From Mactromeris polynyma (lineage: Eukaryota; Mollusca; Bivalvia; Venerida; Mactridae), in NCBI GenBank assembly GCA_032209605.1, contig JASFXZ010000003.1, positions 9,922,807 through 9,986,806 of the forward strand: DNA of 64,000 nucleotides, written 5' to 3'. Position 1 is the first letter of the stretch; every line of letters begins with the position of its first letter. Below, piece after piece: positions 1 through 11,619 of this stretch. The position numbers and the translations under genes were made by a program. The notes below the pieces were generated by a model that was not told the DNA's origin, did no database searches, and saw only the letters and a list, made by a program, of their open reading frames with translations.

Positions 1-27
1 CATTAACAAAGCTGAATTAGATCTATA

Positions 28-400
28 GACTCATGACCTATGGATTATTTCGTTCTTGGTGAATATTAATTACTTTTATAATGTCTTCCGGGTCTACTGG
101 TATGCATTGGCTCCAATAACGACAAAAATGTCTCTCGTTCCCAATTATGAACATACACAACCTTTTATGAACATTTGCTTGCGCGAGTATCTTAACAACT
201 GAGGCATGTTTCATCGCGTACACCTCATGGTATGGTATGTACTTATTGAACAAGTTTAAGAAGAACATGTCTGAACGATGCAGTCACACCCCATATTCAT
301 CACCATAACTGTACGAATCTAGAGTGACAAATACAACGTTATGCAATGTACGTAATGATAGTCTCGAAAACAATCGAATACAGAGAATGTCTTTATAGGG
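28..400. repeat. Duplicated flank of TLR unit 1
   Basis: This stretch aligns with two other places in the window. It matches 25.93-27.91 kb (once the element at 26110-27521 is removed) and 36.61-37.46 kb. Shared landmarks are CTTCCGGGTCTA, TTCCCAATTA near 140, TTGAACAAGTTTAAG at 246 and AGAGTGACAAATACAAC near 320. It is the outer 3' flank of the first TLR unit. No coding sequence is recognised; the short minus-strand frame across 38-268 is not conserved as protein in the other copies. Confidence 0.7.
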
Positions 401-410
401 ATACAGATCC

Positions 411-480
411 GCCTGGTTAGCTCAGACGGTAGAGCAATCTACTTCCAATCCGAAAGTCGTGTGCTTGGAGTCCGGTTGAG
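411..480 (+). repeat. tRNA-like sequence (SINE head), unit 1
   Basis: An A-box-like TTAGCTCAGACGGTAGAGC is followed about 35 bases later by a degraded B-box (GTGCTTGGAGTCC). The same sequence in the same place occurs in the TLR3 unit at 28073-28140, and its tail is in the inverted copy near 54.9 kb. The acceptor ends do not pair well, so this is a tRNA-derived repeat rather than a working tRNA. Confidence 0.6.
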
Positions 481-979
481 CCTTATATTTTCTGTTGCAA
501 TCTAACAGATGACGCTTATTCATCACAAGGAATTTGCCCTCTGATTCTGTGTTCATATTGTGTTATACCTTTCTCAGATTTCCAATAGTAATTAAAAAGT
601 TTATTCAATAGTCACTCGTTCATGCTGTCCTATCATGCAATTTCGCCAAATAGTTTCCCTTATGTCAGAAATTCGACCGTTTAAGGTAAGCCGTCCATCA
701 TTAGCATAATGTATGCGAAATATGAACCAGTTGTTGTTTCAATCTATATAATAATGCGGATAAAATTTAAATTTTTCATATTTTTACCGTTCCACAAATT
801 TAAGAAAAGTCGGAAATATTTGGGCGGGACATTTGTAACAAAAAATATTGACTATGAAAACCCAAATATCAGTTGGGCGTCGTATTGTCTTCATTGAAAA
901 TTATTTGACTATATCAAATTTACCGTCTGGTTTTTGCAAAATTTCATTTTGAACAGAATGCTTCCTAAAATTGGTATCG

Positions 980-1410
980 AGACTTTTCAACCCCAAGACT
1001 TATCAACCCCTAAGGTAAAATATCCAAGACTTTTCAACCCCACTGTCATTTTCAACCCCTAATTAGCCTAAGACTTTTCATCCCCTCAAATATGTTTTTA
1101 ATTGGACAATTATCACATTTGTTACCTGGAAAAATGTTGACAAACACGTTGTTTAAGTTTAATTTTTTAAGTTTATTTACATTCCAAAATGAATACTTAT
1201 GAAGCATATATACACAAAAAAACACATCAATAATATTTAAAAAAAATAAAGGATCTATTTGCATGTAGGGGTTGAAAATATTCAAACTAGGGGTTGAAAA
1301 GTCTCAACAGGTAGGGGTTGAAAAGTCTTGAAATCAGGGGTTGAAAAGTCCTGGGGTTGAAAAGTCTTCATTTCAAAAGTGGGGTCAAATAGTCTTAGGG
1401 TTGAAAAGTC
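980..1410. repeat. Foldback repeat built of GACTTTTCAACCCC motifs
   Basis: The left arm has about five copies of GACTTTTCAACCCC or close variants (980, about 1000, 1027, 1049, 1072). The right arm (about 1268-1410) has about six copies of the reverse complement GGGGTTGAAAAGTC. Between them lies about 170 bp of AT-rich sequence. The whole could fold into a long imperfect hairpin. It lies inside the 684-2076 element. Confidence 0.75.
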
Positions 1411-1639
1411 TGTAAGCCCTAAATTTCACATACACATGATGAAAGTGGAATTTGCAATTTTGCTTATTTGTTTCAAAAGTATGATTTATTTATAGCCAAT
1501 AAAGTTCATTGTTGTTAAATATAAGAAAATTAACTTGCAGCTGCTATGAAATTAAATTTAACATAAATTATAAAATTTAGAAATTTATTTTAATTATGTT
1601 TAGTTACCATATATATAGGAGGGAAAATACCCAGCGTTA

Positions 1640-1712
1640 TGGCCCAGTGGCTCAATTGTTAACGCAGCTGACTACAAATCTGGAGGACGTCGTTTCGATC
1701 CCTCGTCCAACC
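1640..1712 (+). repeat. tRNA-like sequence
   Basis: An A-box-like TGGCCCAGTGGCTCAATTG is followed by a B-box-like GTTTCGATCCC about 45 bases later. The stem ends are weak and the spacing is that of a tRNA-derived SINE head. It lies inside the 684-2076 transposon, so it travelled with it or inserted into it. Confidence 0.45.
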
Positions 1713-2637
1713 GGGTAAAAACAGAAATGCTTTACAGTGTTTACCACCTAACATAGTAGTGGTATGTAACTAGGATGTAGTTAGATGCCAGGAAAAAGGT
1801 ATCTGTACGATGAGTCTCATTGGCACTGTGCAGGGACCGTTGTTTTGTTCAAAATTGTCTGTTTGGCATAAACTGCATTACTTTCAGGTAAATTCCCCCC
1901 TTCGGTTCTACAAAGTCCATTTATGGGGTGCGGGGGACATACCGGGTCGATGGAAATACCATAAAGTGCGTTAGGTAAAATATACGCGGCGACGGATGTC
2001 GACCTCATAAACACAGTAATTTGCATTTTTTAGCGTTATGGACGGAGTACTTTTACCAATGATGGACGGACTACCTTAATAAATGGGAGTAACTGTAATA
2101 CATGAAATACACATATTACTACAACCGTGCAAGGGTTTAGTTAAGTGAAATATTTTAAAAATAGTTGACAATGATTACCTACGAATGGAACAAAAACAAC
2201 AACAACCAGCTCATATGAAAGTATAATTGTTAATGTAAAACATTGCAAATGTTTGCAACAAAAGTCTCACCAATATACATATATACATGTATATAAAATA
2301 ATTTTATTAGTCCCATATTTTACTCTCGACCAAATATATCAAGGGCTTAAGTGCGCAGAGAAAGATATACCGATGTATGTCTCTATGAAAACTATGAAAC
2401 AGTGAATATTTGAAGTGACACAAGTGTTCACATTGGTAATTACCTAAAAAAATACATTATTATACTTCATTTATAAATTTATGAAATTGTACGATAAATA
2501 TTAAAATAAAAGGCATACTGGTGATCAAGTAAAAACAAAAAAACACATACATAATTATACTTCATTATAAAAAAATTGAAACTGTCTGATTAATATTAAG
2601 ATAATAGGCATAATTTTATCAGCACATTTTTTCATCG

Positions 2638-4728
2638 TTAGGTGGATTTAGTAATAAGGGGCGATGTTTCGGAGATTCTATGGTTTATCATGACAGGTAA
2701 ATTAACTAGAAGTCTGCCAAAGAATCGTCTGTCCTTATATTTTATATAGACATGACTGTCCATGTAGCATTTCAACTCTGGATTAATTAAAGTCTTGTCC
2801 AGTTCTTCTAAAACGACTAAGATCAGATTGATATCCCTGTCTCTCAAGAACCTCGTATGGGCTTCTCTGAATTCCATATCGCACCAAGAACTTCTTAAGA
2901 AATTGTTTGAAACGATTAGCAATGTTGTATGGCTGGATTTGACGGCGTGTAGGATATTTTCCGTGATAGTTTTTCCCAATGGAAAATCTCTTTCTCCCAA
3001 ACACACTTTATATGGTGGACAGTGCTTCTCCAACGCCTCCACGATTTTGGTGACATATTCATCGTCTTCGCAAGAATGTGGCACAAAGATATCATACGTA
3101 AACTCATTTGTTGTTCGTTTTCGACAACAATATTTAAAAACATCGAAGTTTGATATCAGCCACACTTGAGCATGTGTCTTATAGTGATTCACTGTAACTG
3201 AAGCTACAATAAGAAAAACGACGCTCCCTGTTGCTATAGCGACGATGACGTAGACAGAAAGACGGGTCGTACATACAAACTCCGAATCTGGTACATTCAC
3301 TATGGCGACACCTCGACCTGGGCCAGTAGCACAAAATGTCTTGTCTTCATGGGCGACATTTTTATTGCTCAATAACAACCATTTTTTCAACCATATAGAA
3401 TGACAGTCACAGACAAAAGGGTTTCCATACAAAGTCAAGATTTGCCCATTGCTGAAGTTCAACGTTTGAAATGACTTTGGTATACAGGCAAGCTTGTTGT
3501 CGTGTAAATATATTTTTGAAATTCTCTCCAATTGTCGTGTAAAAGCGGCATCTATGACCGAAATTCCACAGCCGGATACGTCCAGTGTCGTGACATTGCT
3601 CATATACTCTCTGGGGGACAATCTCTTTAAAGTGTCTGTATTGATGTCAATAGATAGTTCAGTTGCTCTCGGACAGTACAGTGGTAACGTAACATTGTCG
3701 TAGTTGCGACTACAGCGCACAGTAATTAAATGCAGATGAATGGTCAAAGTACATTTACAGCCAGGAGGGCATTGCTCGGCTACCGAACAATTGAAATCAT
3801 TTAAATTCACTTTTCTGATTAATTTTCCGTTCAGACTCTGCGGATGTCCGCACGTTAGCGAAAACACCGGGTTGTCTGGTTCCATAAGATAAGATGCGTT
3901 CAGCAAAATTGCTAGCTTATATAAACTGCAATCACAGATCAATGGATTAAACCGCAGATCGAATCCAGAGTTCCACAAGTTAGTCAACAATGTTGCAACG
4001 TCCGTCACGTTGAAAATCTTAAACAAATAGTGTGTATTTATAGTCGTAAAATTATTATGAACAAGTACAATATATACACATATGTTCTTGGACAGATCGT
4101 TAATGGTGATGTTATACGAATTCGTAAACAAATTGATATTGTTCCATGAGGCATTGACTTTCATATTCATACTCTCGTGCAATTTCACTTGTGCGATCAG
4201 ACTTGAATCAAACACTGTTAATTTGTTGTATGCAATGTCAATATAACGTAATTTACTCAGTTTTTCACTAAATGTGCCATTTTCAATTATAGTCAATGAA
4301 TTATTCCTTATGTAAAAAGAACTGACACTCCTTAAACAGTCTATATGTCCTCTGTTAAGAACGGTTATATTATTAAGATCCAACTTTACTGACATTAACT
4401 TTGCACACATCGTGGAGTCCAAATTACTGAAATTGGCTTCAGATATGCTATTTTCGGACAAGTCTAAATGTTTAAGGTTTTTCAATATGGTTATATAACT
4501 AGGAATTTCCACCAAGTTACTTCCAGTGTAAAACAGCTGTGTTGCATTTTCGTATCTTTTCATACAATTCTTTGCTTCCTCTGGATCCGAATTTGAAATT
4601 CTTAAAACGTCTGCTGTATATTTGCACACTGCTTTGTTATAGTCAGGAAAAGCACCAGAATGCTCAAATAAAATGAATAGCAACAACATTACCACAAAAC
4701 GCCAATCGGATTTACGTACACACGACAT
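2638..4728 (-). CDS. Toll-like receptor 1 of the cluster, single exon
   Basis: This 696-residue type I membrane receptor would bind a ligand with its ectodomain and signal through a cytoplasmic TIR domain. In order it shows a signal peptide (about 1-27), leucine-rich repeats with many N-glycosylation sites (about 60-260) and a C-terminal cysteine cap (261-316, CDC...C...C). Then come an N-terminal cysteine cap (317-340, CPPGCKC), further LRRs (341-435), a second cap (436-487), a membrane span (490-513) and TIR (543-678). Two cap blocks match the multiple-cysteine-cluster type. TIR box 1 is YDIFVPHS. Box 2 is ERDFPLGKTITENI, where the usual R-D-F-x-P-G order is changed, so the BB-loop proline position is leucine. 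Box 3 has FF instead of FW. The start AACACTACGATGTCG is conserved in all copies. The frame is intact and intronless. The ligand is unknown. Confidence 0.95.
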   Translation of the reverse strand: MSCVRKSDWRFVVMLLLFILFEHSGAFPDYNKAVCKYTADVLRISNSDPEEAKNCMKRYENATQLFYTGSNLVEIPSYITILKNLKHLDLSENSISEANFSNLDSTMCAKLMSVKLDLNNITVLNRGHIDCLRSVSSFYIRNNSLTIIENGTFSEKLSKLRYIDIAYNKLTVFDSSLIAQVKLHESMNMKVNASWNNINLFTNSYNITINDLSKNICVYIVLVHNNFTTINTHYLFKIFNVTDVATLLTNLWNSGFDLRFNPLICDCSLYKLAILLNASYLMEPDNPVFSLTCGHPQSLNGKLIRKVNLNDFNCSVAEQCPPGCKCTLTIHLHLITVRCSRNYDNVTLPLYCPRATELSIDINTDTLKRLSPREYMSNVTTLDVSGCGISVIDAAFTRQLERISKIYLHDNKLACIPKSFQTLNFSNGQILTLYGNPFVCDCHSIWLKKWLLLSNKNVAHEDKTFCATGPGRGVAIVNVPDSEFVCTTRLSVYVIVAIATGSVVFLIVASVTVNHYKTHAQVWLISNFDVFKYCCRKRTTNEFTYDIFVPHSCEDDEYVTKIVEALEKHCPPYKVCLGERDFPLGKTITENILHAVKSSHTTLLIVSNNFLRSSWCDMEFREAHTRFLRDRDINLILVVLEELDKTLINPELKCYMDSHVYIKYKDRRFFGRLLVNLPVMINHRISETSPLITKST

Positions 4729-4804
4729 CGTAGTGTTGAGTTCAATAATGAGGTCCGCACTAGCAAAATTTAGATCTTTTGGAAAGAATTGAGTATTGAG
4801 CTAA

Positions 4805-4816
4805 TCTATATAATAG
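4805..4816 (-). promoter_or_regulatory. TATA-like element upstream of TLR1
   Basis: Read on the minus strand the site is CTATTATATAGA, about 80 bases before the start codon. The aligned upstream sequence of TLR2 (near 17.0 kb) keeps an AT-rich TATATTAG at the same place. This supports a core promoter, but no transcription start can be seen. Confidence 0.3.
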
Positions 4817-4939
4817 TTTGACCTTGCGACTGCTTGTAGCTCTTGAAAGACGTCAACCATTGCTACAATAGAAGATAAATTGCATTGACATGTAGTTCAG
4901 CGATAAAGAAGGATTCGATCATATTTCAACATTCGACAG

Positions 4940-5110
4940 TATGAGGGAGTCCGCCCTGTCAGCTCTAACTTTAATGTTGCAGTTTCGATTCCCGGATAAG
5001 GCATATATTCTTCCTGACATTTTTAAAGAAGATAATAAAATCAAATTTATTCCCCCCCCTCTATCTTTGATTCATGTGGGGATGTTTTTTTGTTTGCAGT
5101 GTTACGTAAT
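4940..5110 (+). repeat. Upstream flank of TLR1 with decayed tRNA-like sequence
   Basis: A GAGTCCGCCCTGTCAGCTC ... GTTTCGATTCCCGG remnant at 4945-5000 corresponds to the clearer tRNA-like sequence at 31843-31920. The following pyrimidine-rich stretch near 5045-5090 (CCTCTATCTTTGATTCATG) matches 31975-32010. It marks the upstream part of the duplicated unit. Confidence 0.55.
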
Positions 5111-5759
5111 ATATTGCCGTCTTCCGGAGTTAAAGCAAATAGACGAGGTTTTCAACATGTGCATTTCGAGCATTTTTTTACGATTATAATTTGATGTTTG
5201 GAGTGCGAGTTCAGCCGCGAAAAGACAACACGTGACAATCTCCTGAGCTTTGTGTATATGCTATTCAGTGTGGTAATCGCTGAAATGAAACATTTATAAT
5301 GAGCGATATATGTACATGTGTACATAATGGCACCTAATAACATTCCCAGCATAAATCATCTCTGAATTTCTAAATAAGGTAACAGATAATTCATACGTTC
5401 GTTAATATGTCCCAAATAGGCTAGTCCCGGTTCAGAAACGCGTTGGTATCCCACTTATGAAAAGTCGTTTTGTGAAACTGAATGTAACTGTGGTGGTTGG
5501 AAACTACCATAGCAAAGAGGTAAATGAACAGTGCCATGCTGCTCGAGGAAGTCAGGCATGAACATGTGGTATGTGTCAGTATTTGATATACCTGTTTTGG
5601 CCAGAAAAGCATGAACAACAACATAGTCTTTATAAACGCACATACATGTCCACAGTCATGCCTTTGAAATATAAAGGGTCAAAGGGCTCCATTGGTTCGA
5701 GGTTAAACTAAACCCTTATCACTTTTCGCAATATCAATACATACATTTATACAATAAAT

Positions 5760-5893
5760 GCAGTAAAACATCGCTTAAAGACCCCCTCATTAATATGACA
5801 ATATTAACATGAACTAATTTAACACTTTAATCAGACCACCTCACACTAAGACCGATTTCTTCTGTGATATTAATGTTGATGTTTCACGGTAGC
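5760..5893. mobile_element. Decayed MITE of the CAGTAAAACCTCA family
   Basis: It begins GCAGTAAAACATCGCTTAAAG and contains the family phrases GACCACCTCACACTAAGACC near 5835. It ends in a decayed inverted terminus, TGTTTCACGGTAG. Better copies are at 33479-33659, 42082-42263 and 49033-49206. Confidence 0.5.
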
Positions 5894-6744
5894 CTAAATA
5901 AGCATATTCGCAATACTACACTCAAGAGCCAAAATTAAGTTCCCTAAATTAATATTTTGTTGAACGTTATAAAGCAGTGTAAATAATTCTAATAATATAA
6001 GCACGACTGTAATGATACCTCATAGGTTCAATGCGTCGATTATGCATGACAACTGACACGTCACCCTTGCTGGGTTGTAAACAGAATAATTCCGCGAGAT
6101 TTAACTACACGGCAAAGAATCGACAATGGGGGTTAAATAAATGAATGTAAGGCTAGACAAAGAGGGATATTCACATGGGGAAAATAGCTAAATAAAGAGG
6201 ATAAATCGGCGTACAAATTAAATTCCGTTACAAAAACAGTTATTCAATGATAAGTTAATTAGCACCTTTTCATAAAAGTATGTATATATCCATGAAACTA
6301 TTCATTGATCGATAAAACTATGAATTAATATAATTATAACTGTACGCAATTATCCATATGTTTATGCACATTCACGTATCAATAAAATTCCATAAAGCTA
6401 TGCACATGCCCACACATTGACAGGTAAAATTACAGGTCTAAATGCTGATAAAATATATTAGGAGTCACGTTATACTTAGTAACCTAAAACCAGGCATGCA
6501 ATAACTGGAATGTCCAATGTATACTCAACACATTTTGGAACGTACTATATTAGACCTGGCAATGCTTGTTAAAGTTCACGTTATTGCATTTCAAAACTCG
6601 TTTGATGTAAAACAATAATGTTGTTTAGCGTACAGGGAGAACAAACATAATATAATGTAAATTTCTTGTCTCGTATCCCTATGTAAGGCTGCACAAATTT
6701 AGAAAACTTGCATTGTACTTTTTTTTAAATGTATTGAATATATA

Positions 6745-6893
6745 GATGATCTTACATGAGTGGTCATTATTTATTGAATTTATTAAACGAGGCATCTAAA
6801 AACGGTAGAAACGAGGCTTTGTCGAGTTTTTATCGGATTTAGATGATGAGTTTAATAAATTCAATAAAAATGAACAATAATGTAAGATTCTAT
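6745..6893. repeat. Long imperfect palindrome
   Basis: The left arm (6747-6797, ATCTTACATGAGTGG... TTTATTGAATTTATTAAAC) pairs with the right arm (6838-6891, GTTTAATAAATTCAATAAA ... AATGTAAGAT). The loop is about 40 bases. Structure and size fit a foldback MITE. Confidence 0.6.
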
Positions 6894-8228
6894 TTATGAC
6901 ATAACGACAGAAACTGCTGATTTTCGCCCAAAAATTTCATTAACCCCCATAAATGCAAGCAAAGTATGACGAGTGTAATTCGGCTTTTGGTAACCAAAAG
7001 TAGTTCCGACAATTTTCTTTTTAACTTTCAGCCACAACATACGAATTCAAATGATTATATCACATACCATATTCAAGTTAACAAGACATTACTTTTCTAT
7101 GAAACAATATGTCGAATTGCGTACAAAATAAATATTTAACAATGTCAACATGATTTGAGCGCGTCTACGTTACGTTTGTTTTGTTGTGACGTCGCACACA
7201 CGTGAGTTGTTATTGCCTAAAGAAATATCGAAAATAATATATGGGTGTTATTACCACTCTACACCGTATGTTAAGTTATAAACCTAAACAAAAATTCTAC
7301 TTTTTTATTACTTTTTCACACAGTTACTATAACAAACTTTTGTTGATTTTGATTGAAAAAAATGTCGAAGTAAAATTAATCTTTTAAAATTGCGTTTATC
7401 GCACCGGATCACTTTGTTAAGCTGTGGAGAGGAATATAAATGACGGGCTATCTCTTTTGATCAGTATATTTAATCTAACATTTCCACAACAACCAGTCGT
7501 ATTTTGTTTTAGATAGATAAGTATACAACCTGTCTCTCTTTTTGTTTATTATCTCGGTGGGTTGGTGATAGATGTGATTTAATTGTATTCTTATCTAGGT
7601 TGTTATCCAGTTTTGCACACATGATTTAAATGTTCAGTTCAGTATACATTATTTTATGATTTGCTAATGCGTTAGTTGTTTTGAAGTCACGCCGTTTGTA
7701 ACAATATTTATATGCAACGATCAGTTGACCTTACCAGTGTATCCTGGGTTACCAACCAGACTTGTATTAACATGTTCTTTCGCAAGCAACTGACAGCTTG
7801 AATCATACGTGGTAGACAAATGTCATATTATTGTTCATACTGGCGACTAATCTTTTGATACAGAAAAGATAATTGAAGATAACATAAGCCTAAAACGTCT
7901 TTGTTATCAACTTATCGGGCTCGTTTTATCAATATTTCGTGCGTATTAAGTACGTTGATAAAACGGACCCATCGTGTCTATGCAAATAACACAAATAATA
8001 AAAATAAAGATTTAACAGTAAAATGTCTAAAATTAAAGATAAGTCGTAATAGCGTATAATTAGCGTCATCCTTTGTTATGTAAATTAACTTACATGCGCA
8101 TGCGCAAGGCTCATGCTTTCGGAATGGATAAACGCCTGTTCGTGCCGAACCGGGCGTAACAGAAATGGGGACGAACCATTTCGTCCATAAATCATTTTAT
8201 GATAAAATTTTAATTATCTATCATATAT

Positions 8229-9064
8229 TTGGCCCCTGCTAGAGTATGGCGATACTATCTTTGACAATTGCACAGCATACGAAAAACAAGAACGTGACAA
8301 AATACAAATCGAAGCTGCTAGAATAGCGACTGGAACAACAAAACTAGTATCACTTGATAACTTAAATTCAGAAACTGGATGGGAAAGTCTGCAGGAAAGA
8401 AGTGATAGACGTAAACTAAATTAATGTTTAAGATAAATAATGGTCTTACGCCCGGCGAGTACTTATATACAACATTGCCAAGAAGATCTGACACACCGCG
8501 CTATAATTTACGTACTATAGATAACATTACCCCTTTCCGATGCAGAACAAGTCATTTTTATAACGCCTTTTTTCCATCAGCAATTCGAGCATGGAACCAG
8601 CTACCTTCCAATAGCTAAGAATCTTCAACTCTCAATATTTTAAGCGTTCTATTAACAATCCTGTCACTACCTATTACTGTCTATGCCCCAGGAGGCTCAT
8701 CACACAAGACTGAGAACAGGATTCAGCATATTAAAATTCCATTTGTTAGTTAAAAATATTATTGAATCCCCTATGTGTAATTGTGGTAATTTCGAATTAA
8801 CAGACCATTTTTCTTGTATTGTCCTTTAAATAGACACAAAAAAGACACAAAAGGCAAGTTCTTTTGTCAAATCTTAAAAACATAAATATTAAAAACATAA
8901 ATATTCGTCTTGACACAAAAGTTTTACTTTTCGGTGCCCAAGGTATAAAATTGAAACCGATGTACTTATTTTTTAGATCAGTTTACAAATACATAGAAGA
9001 CATCAAATGTTTTACGCTATAAGTCGAACATGTGTAACAACTTCCTTGTTAAACATTACACTTT

Positions 9065-9098
<34 letters not shown>

Positions 9099-9385
9099 CC
9101 CTCCTCTCTTTTCTTTTCTCTAAGTTATTTTTCAACAACGCTTATTTTTTCAACACTTACAATAGAGTTTAAACAGTTTTGTAATCATTATATTCACCTA
9201 AACCAATCTCGTACCTGTTGGAAATGTACAATATTCAGGAGAAGACCTATATGAGGTATGTGGCTTTCGGTCTCATCCTTTTTCACATTTACTACTGAAC
9301 AAACACGTTTTATGTAAAATGTTGTATATTGTATTGTATTATTATGATGTTCATAGTATGTAAATAAAATATGTTTAAACTAAAC
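8229..9385 (+). pseudogene. 3' remnant of a non-LTR (LINE) retrotransposon
   Basis: The first frame reads PLLEYGDTIFDN ... EAARIATGTTKL ... ETGWESLQERSDRRKLN, the C-terminal flank of LINE reverse transcriptases. A one-base deletion at about 8422 shifts the frame, which then continues as MFKINNGLTPGEYL ... PRRSDTPRYNLR ... FFPSAIRAWNQLPS (8424-8615). Later traces (YAPGGSSHKTENR, LLFGAQGIKLKP) extend to about 9010, and an AT-rich tail runs to 9385. The element is 5' truncated and dead. The clade (CR1/RTE/Jockey-like) cannot be assigned by eye. Confidence 0.75.
9066..9098 (+). repeat. (CT)n microsatellite
   Basis: An uninterrupted run of CT dinucleotides followed by a short C-rich stretch, inside the 3' part of the LINE remnant. 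Confidence 0.9.
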
Positions 9386-10109
9386 TCGGTGTCGCGTAAA
9401 ATCCGTCAAACCCGTAATATCCGTCAGCGCGCACGCGCATAACTTAAGTGTTTCCGGTCATTAAAAATGTGCATTTTTAGCCGGGCTAACGCTAAGCATA
9501 ATTGTTGTTTTTTATGCAGACTGCTTGACCTGATTGATTAATCAACAACAGAAAAATCGATGAAATTTCAATCATAATCGATATCTTGGTTGAATATCCC
9601 TTTTGGGAAGAAGAAATGTTGAAACTCACTGTATGATTGTTTATATCTTTTGTAAAATCCTACTTTTTTCTTTAAAACCAGGTAACCGAGATGCTCTGTC
9701 CTGCTCAGTAATGTGTGATCGCCAAATTGTAAACATTAATGTAGAATATTTCATTTATTGTTTTTGTACTTACGAATCCCTGTGGACTTATTATTAAACA
9801 GTGTGTGTAACAACAGATAACGATGCATTTGGTAATTAAATATTCACTTGTTAATTAAATTAAGACTTTATGTACAGCGTGACATTGAATAGTTTAAGTA
9901 AATTAATGTCACTGATAATGTAGTCATGTTCGTTGGAATTAAAAAAAAAAGCCATGCACAAATATAACACGCGACCAACTATGAATAAATTAGACAGTAT
10001 AGTTATTTACTGGTTCAAAGTGCTAATACACCAGTACTGTTTCTGACAGTTTCTCCGAAGTTCGATACATATTCTATGGATTTGTATTGCAATAAGCTGT
10101 ATTATTTAA

Positions 10110-10285
10110 GAAGTCTTTATTTATTCCTATCATTAAATATCAGGCCCCAGGCATTTGTAGAAACAGGATAATCATTATTTAATTAGCTGGTGGCTCACTA
10201 TCCGGCCATATCAGAACGGACCCCTACCGGGTTTCGAACCTTAGACCAAGGCGGATGCCATAACCACTCGACCACGGGAGACTGT
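10110..10285 (-). repeat. tRNA-derived SINE, family 1 (partial, minus)
   Basis: Read on the minus strand it starts with a serine-tRNA-like head (CCCGTGGTCGAGTGGTTATG ... GGTTCGAAACCCGGTAGG). It continues into the body GGTCCGTTCTGATATGGCCG and a degraded TAGTTAAATAAT segment. The body is shared with 19016-19245 and 46333-46577. Confidence 0.65.
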
Positions 10286-11619
10286 ATTTTTATGATTCAA
10301 ATTAATTGAATATCGAAAAAATATCGATGTAAACATGTCAATTATACGTTGATCGTTTCAGATTATTTGGTCATAATATAGAGAAGATTTTACTATAGTT
10401 TATAATTTGTTTATAATTCTAATATGTGAGTTATAACCGGCTTATAGTTTACAGTCATATTAATCACTTACCAGATTTACTTAATGAAAACACTTAATAG
10501 ATATTGTGCGAAATGCCATAATAAATGGGTTAGTTGACCAGACATTTGAAAGATTCTGGATACTTATTTGATGTAAGACACAGGAAGAGGCGGAGTGAAC
10601 TAAAAGTAAATGAAATTGTACAAACGCAGTTGGAAATGCACACATTAAGTGAACAACTCCATGTTGGTTGTTTGAACAAAAACACTATCACCAAATGCAG
10701 TAACTACATTTAGGATGGTTAAATCAATACGGTATAATACACCCCCTACGCCCCAAGCTTGGTGTAAATATATTATCCTGGTTAATGCATTTCGACACAC
10801 TTTTCTGAAAATTCAGTTCTTCCTATCAATGGCCAAAATTTGTTTTGTTCTTGTATCTGATATGAAATTTGATTCCTGATAATTTATTCCTAATGCCAAA
10901 ATCTAGAAATACCATGTCTGTAAACAAGGGAGGTAATAAACAGTTTACGTCAATACAACGTTTTTGAATTAATCTATGAACTTAAATAACACTGTTTGCT
11001 TTTGGCGGAAATATAATTATATCGTAAATATACCGTTACTTACGTATTCTTGTTTGTACATCGAATTGCAACAGGAATTATACAGTTCGCTAATCCGATA
11101 AATTGTTCATTGTAAATACAGTCACTATGATGCATGTCATTAAGTCAGTAGGATTGAAATCACTGATTATTTGGTAGTATTAAATGCGTTATTTATAAAG
11201 ATATTGTCTTGGAATGTATACAATCAATGAATAGTCATACTTGCTTTTTTCGGATAAATTGGAGATTTAATTTTTTATAATCCCGTCATTGCATTTGGTG
11301 TTGAAAACGTTACTTTTTACATATATGTCAATTGTTTCAGAGTTGCGTTACTCTCATATTGTGTAATGTCGATTACATTGTTGACATCACTGCATTCTGA
11401 GAGACGCGATATTGTCGGCAGGATACTGAATGAAATAAAAGCAAGAACAATGGACGGATTACATTTTAAATGACCACGTGACGCAGATGAGTCTTTTTTC
11501 AAGCTTTGGCTTGAATTTGATCTTTCGGCAAAAAGAATAACTTTCTGGGTATTGAACCGGTATATTGCTATCTGATGAACGTCTGTGGTGCGGAGTATAT
11601 TTACAAACAATTAAAAAAG

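Larger units (their letters stand above)
684..2076. mobile_element. 1.39-kb DNA transposon with TIRs, inserted in TLR1 3' flank
   Basis: The left end reads AGGTAAGCCGTCCATCATT. The right end, reverse complemented, reads AGGTAGTCCGTCCATCATT, so the terminal inverted repeats match except for two bases. TA at 682-683 and 2077-2078 looks like the target duplication expected of Tc1/mariner-type insertion. The TLR3 flank near 28.74 kb and the TLR2 flank near 14.23 kb run straight through the equivalent point, giving empty sites. No transposase is recognised, so it looks non-autonomous. A foldback repeat (980-1410) and a tRNA-like sequence (about 1640-1712) are nested inside. Confidence 0.75.
5400..8228. 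other. Intergenic, AT-rich, decayed repeats only
   Basis: No supportable exon is seen. The interval holds a CAGTAAAAC-family MITE (5760-5893), a palindromic repeat (6745-6893) and a small hairpin at about 7915-7966 (CGTTTTATCAATA against its complement). Short open frames here show no recognisable protein signature. Confidence 0.5.

Noticed and set aside
411..480. Functional tRNA gene (also at 1640, 19890, 28073, 31843, 46333, 61415)
   Set aside because: A- and B-boxes are present, but acceptor and anticodon stems pair poorly and most have repeat bodies or paralogous copies. SINE heads or pseudo-tRNAs explain them better.
2795..3169. 124-codon antisense frame over the TIR domain, also present at 15002-15376 and 29736-30110
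   Set aside because: It is the complement of a conserved coding sequence, so its conservation follows from the TIR domain. It has no independent features.
11317..11610. 97-codon minus-strand frame
   Set aside because: No domain, no repeat copy and no splice or promoter context; length is within chance for AT-rich sequence.
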